64,000 nucleotides of DNA from Ralstonia thomasii. Lineage in GTDB: Bacteria > Pseudomonadota > Gammaproteobacteria > Burkholderiales > Burkholderiaceae. The stretch lies in NCBI RefSeq assembly GCF_958405895.1, contig NZ_CATZAR010000002.1; one strand, given 5' to 3'. The translations under genes and the position numbers were made by a program. The stretch's first letter is position 1. Each line of letters begins with the position of its first letter. Shown here one piece after another: positions 62,027 to 64,000 of this stretch. The notes under the pieces are model-generated. The model saw only the letters and a list, made by a program, of their open reading frames with translations, searched no databases and was not told where the DNA came from.

Positions 62027-62805
62027 TGCGCGCGACTTGCCGGCGCGCGCGCCCGTTGCTCGGCACCCTGGTCGACGTGCAGGCTGAAGGGCCGGAGGCG
62101 GAAGCCGCCGTGGCGGCCGCGTTCGACGAGATGGCCGCTGTGCACGCATTGCTCACTTTTCATGCGAAGGACAGTGAACTGCAGGCCATCAATCGCGCGG
62201 CGCCGGGTGAGAGGCTCATTGCAGATACTCGGACCCTTGCCGTTCTGCGCCTTGCGGCTGAACTGCATATCGTGTCGGAGCGCGCATTCGATTGCCGTGT
62301 CGGCCCCCTCGACTTGCTCGCAGACAGGCGGTTTCCCATTTCCTTCGACGGTGACATCGTCGTCAAAGAAACCTGCGCATACATGGATCTTGGAGGCATC
62401 GCCAAGGGTTTTGCGGTGGATTGTGCGATCGAGGTGTTGCGCACCTTCGCGGTCGAGCGCGCGATCGTCAATGCCGGCGGCGACTTGCGCCACCACGGCG
62501 CCTGGCCGATGTCGGTGCAGGTGCGTGACCCGCAAAACGCTGCCCGTGTTGCAACGTCTGTGCTGCTCGACAACGCGGCACTGGCGAGTTCGACGGCTGC
62601 CGGTTTTGGCGCAGTCGCCGAAAGTGCATCCCGCATCCGCGATGCTCGCGGCAGGTTGCTGCCACCGCTTGCCGGTGCAACGGTGCAGGCACCCACCTGC
62701 ATGCTGGCCGACGCGCTGACCAAAGTCGTGCTTGCCACTGGCGATGCAGCGCATCCGCTGTTGAGACGGTACGGCGGGGCTGTGGTCGTATACTCGCGAG
62801 CTTAG
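62026..62805 (+). CDS. apbE: FAD:protein FMN transferase
   Basis: The 259-residue enzyme transfers FMN from FAD to a Thr of partner proteins. Signature segments are RPLLGTLVDV, MDLGGIAKGFAVD, VNAGGDLR and the Mg-binding region ADALTKVVLATG. It is shorter than typical ApbE (about 300-350 residues) and has no clear signal peptide, so cytoplasmic or membrane-associated action is possible. Its target is very likely the preceding FMN-binding protein. A membrane protein gene follows after 17 bases. Confidence 0.92.
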   Translation: MRATCRRARPLLGTLVDVQAEGPEAEAAVAAAFDEMAAVHALLTFHAKDSELQAINRAAPGERLIADTRTLAVLRLAAELHIVSERAFDCRVGPLDLLADRRFPISFDGDIVVKETCAYMDLGGIAKGFAVDCAIEVLRTFAVERAIVNAGGDLRHHGAWPMSVQVRDPQNAARVATSVLLDNAALASSTAAGFGAVAESASRIRDARGRLLPPLAGATVQAPTCMLADALTKVVLATGDAAHPLLRRYGGAVVVYSRA

Positions 62806-62822
62806 CCGGCCGACAGTACTCC

Positions 62823-63290
62823 ATGTCCGTTCCACCACGCTTCTCCCTCCATCTGCGCGAAAGCGCTTTTCGCCTTAGTCCGCGACGGCGCTGGCTGGTC
62901 TATGGGGTATTTGCTGCCCTGCTGGTTACGGGGCTCGCCTGGCTGGTCCTGCATTTTCTAGACGACGGCAGCGAAGGCGGAACGCTGGCGCTCGCTTGGA
63001 GCATGAAGCTGCACGGCGCGGCCGCCATGGCAGTGCTTTACCTGTTTGGAATGCTGTGGGCGCCGCATATCCGTAACGCATGGATGCGAAAACGTAATCG
63101 CTTAGCAGGAGCGTTGCTCGGCTCCCTCGCATTGATGCTGGTCGTCACGGGCTATGCGTTGTACTACGTGAATGGCCAGTTGTTGCGCCAAAGTGCAGAG
63201 TATCTTCACTGGTCTGCGGGTCTTTTGTCGTGTGTCGCCCTGTGGGTACACATCGCGGTCGGACGCCGCAAACGCAAGGTGGCCGTGTAA
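62823..63290 (+). CDS. Four-helix membrane protein, putative b-type cytochrome (DUF4405-like)
   Basis: The 155-residue protein has four predicted helices (about 25-45, 62-80, 95-115, 130-147) and a basic N-terminus. Histidines lie within or at the edges of helices: His44, His64, His129 and His143, plus His82 in a loop. Pairs of such histidines commonly hold heme b in DUF4405/ferric-reductase-like proteins. It could pass quinol electrons to the flavinylated protein encoded upstream. The heme assignment is inference. Confidence 0.75.
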   Translation: MSVPPRFSLHLRESAFRLSPRRRWLVYGVFAALLVTGLAWLVLHFLDDGSEGGTLALAWSMKLHGAAAMAVLYLFGMLWAPHIRNAWMRKRNRLAGALLGSLALMLVVTGYALYYVNGQLLRQSAEYLHWSAGLLSCVALWVHIAVGRRKRKVAV

Positions 63291-63397
63291 AGCTTGGCTG
63301 GCTGTCTTTAGCACACGCGCTCGCCTGCTTTAAGTCCCACTCTGACCGCCGCATCGCATGGCCGAAGCCTCCAGCGATGCGTCCCGCAGTTTGGCGT

Positions 63398-63739
63398 CTA
63401 CACCCCCGCCTCAATCAACTCCGAAATCTGCACCGACGCCCGCGCAAAATCAGTCAGCGCGCGGGCGCGCTCGTGCCGATAGGTGCCGGAGGAGATGACG
63501 GCGGGCTCTTTGGCGTCGTCGTGCTGCAGGACGATGAGCATGCCGGTGTAGCGGTCGGCCTGGTAGAGGTGTTTGTTGAGCAGTTGCAGCGCGCTCGACG
63601 CCAGCGGGGTGGAGGCTGGCGAGGTCTGCGGGTGTGCGGGCGGCGGCACGGTGCGGTCTAGGCCGAATGCGAACAGTCTGGAGAAGGGTGTGTGGGTTGG
63701 TTGACTGGTCTTCGGGTCTTTGAAAGGCGCGCACGCCAT
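63398..63739 (-). CDS. Hypothetical protein
   Basis: A 113-residue soluble protein; no family is recognised. The N-terminal half is Pro/Ser-rich. The C-terminal half (LNKHLYQADRYTGMLIVLQHD, then YRHERARALTDFARASVQISELI) looks structured. A GTG six codons upstream is an alternative start. It ends near the convergent membrane-protein gene with about 107 bases between. Confidence 0.6.
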   Translation of the reverse strand: MACAPFKDPKTSQPTHTPFSRLFAFGLDRTVPPPAHPQTSPASTPLASSALQLLNKHLYQADRYTGMLIVLQHDDAKEPAVISSGTYRHERARALTDFARASVQISELIEAGV

Positions 63740-63768
63740 TGACCGGACAGCTTGCACGGCGGCTTCAT

Positions 63769-64000
63769 CTAGGAGGACGTCGCCGCGGTGCCATTCACTG
63801 CCGGTATTTCAGCAGATTGCTCGCGCTGAAGGTGATCGAACAGGAGCCGTGCCGCCGGTGTCAGTGTTTCCACGTTGCGCACGCACATCGATAGTTCTCG
63901 CTGGGCCCACGGTTCGTCCAGACGCAGGATCTTCATTTCCGGCATGCTATACGCGCTGGTACTGCCCTTTGGCAATATGCCGATGCCCATGCCGGTCTGC
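63769..64000 (-). CDS. LysR family transcriptional regulator, C-terminal part (cut by window edge)
   Basis: The frame runs off the right edge. The visible 76 or so residues (GMGIGILPKGSTSAYSMPEM, then LRLDEPWAQRELSMCVR and LTPAARLLFDHLQ) match the end of a LysR substrate-binding domain. GIGILP and the 'Lxxxaraf.d.l' ending are typical. It may regulate a gene outside the window. Confidence 0.78.
   Translation of the reverse strand, partial: QTGMGIGILPKGSTSAYSMPEMKILRLDEPWAQRELSMCVRNVETLTPAARLLFDHLQREQSAEIPAVNGTAATSS

Overview
The window is chromosomal DNA of a GC-rich beta-proteobacterium, most likely a Ralstonia (Burkholderiaceae). The case rests on a phaC-phaA-phaB-phaR polyhydroxybutyrate (PHB) locus with the exact Cupriavidus-type phaC promoter spacing, a BktB-type second thiolase, an ahpC/ahpD pair, tandem initiator tRNAs, and uniform high-GC codon use. 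No insertion sequence, CRISPR array, rRNA or replication origin was seen. Gene density is high and most of it is ordinary core genome.

Layout. 1-4.2 kb: phasin gene phaP (minus) with a long regulatory upstream region, then a histone-deacetylase-fold amidohydrolase, a DMT exporter, a thioesterase and a nitroreductase. 4.6-9.9 kb: pbpG, an IclR regulator, a lutA-lutB lactate oxidation operon without lutC, and three small genes. 9.9-14 kb: the two N-degron aminoacyl-transferases (bpt, aat), a NUDIX hydrolase, two initiator tRNAs and pyrD. 14-25.7 kb: kup, a charged periplasmic repeat protein, tex, a DinG-like helicase, bamD, rluD and pgeF. 25.8-30.8 kb: phaCAB and its regulator phaR. 31-36.7 kb: dusC, rimO, bktB and metC. 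36.7-43.5 kb: a DUF1016 nuclease-like gene, serB, argE and mfd. 43.6-48.5 kb: ispD-ispF, ahpC-ahpD and an OmpR/EnvZ pair. 48.8-52.9 kb: a secreted DUF1800/DUF1501 pair and a squalene-synthase-like gene. 53-57.5 kb: an RND efflux pair behind a palindromic operator. 57.6-58.6 kb: tRNA-Leu and the scar of an integrative element. 58.6-63.3 kb: a five-gene extracytoplasmic redox operon. The right edge holds a small unknown gene and a truncated LysR gene.

How genes work together. PhaA, PhaB and PhaC turn acetyl-CoA into PHB, PhaP coats the granules, and PhaR represses. GCATCGC words occur upstream of both phaP and phaR, which suggests one shared operator. BktB could feed longer monomers. AhpC and AhpD form a peroxidase and its reductase.

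The most interesting locus is 58610-63290. It encodes a lipidated di-heme peroxidase, a coiled-coil porin, a flavinylation-substrate (FMN-binding) protein, its ApbE flavin transferase and a four-helix membrane protein with heme-ligand-like histidines. This looks like a membrane-to-periplasm electron transfer chain tied to an outer-membrane pore. It has a palindrome in its upstream region and lies immediately beyond the scar of an excised or decayed integrative element.
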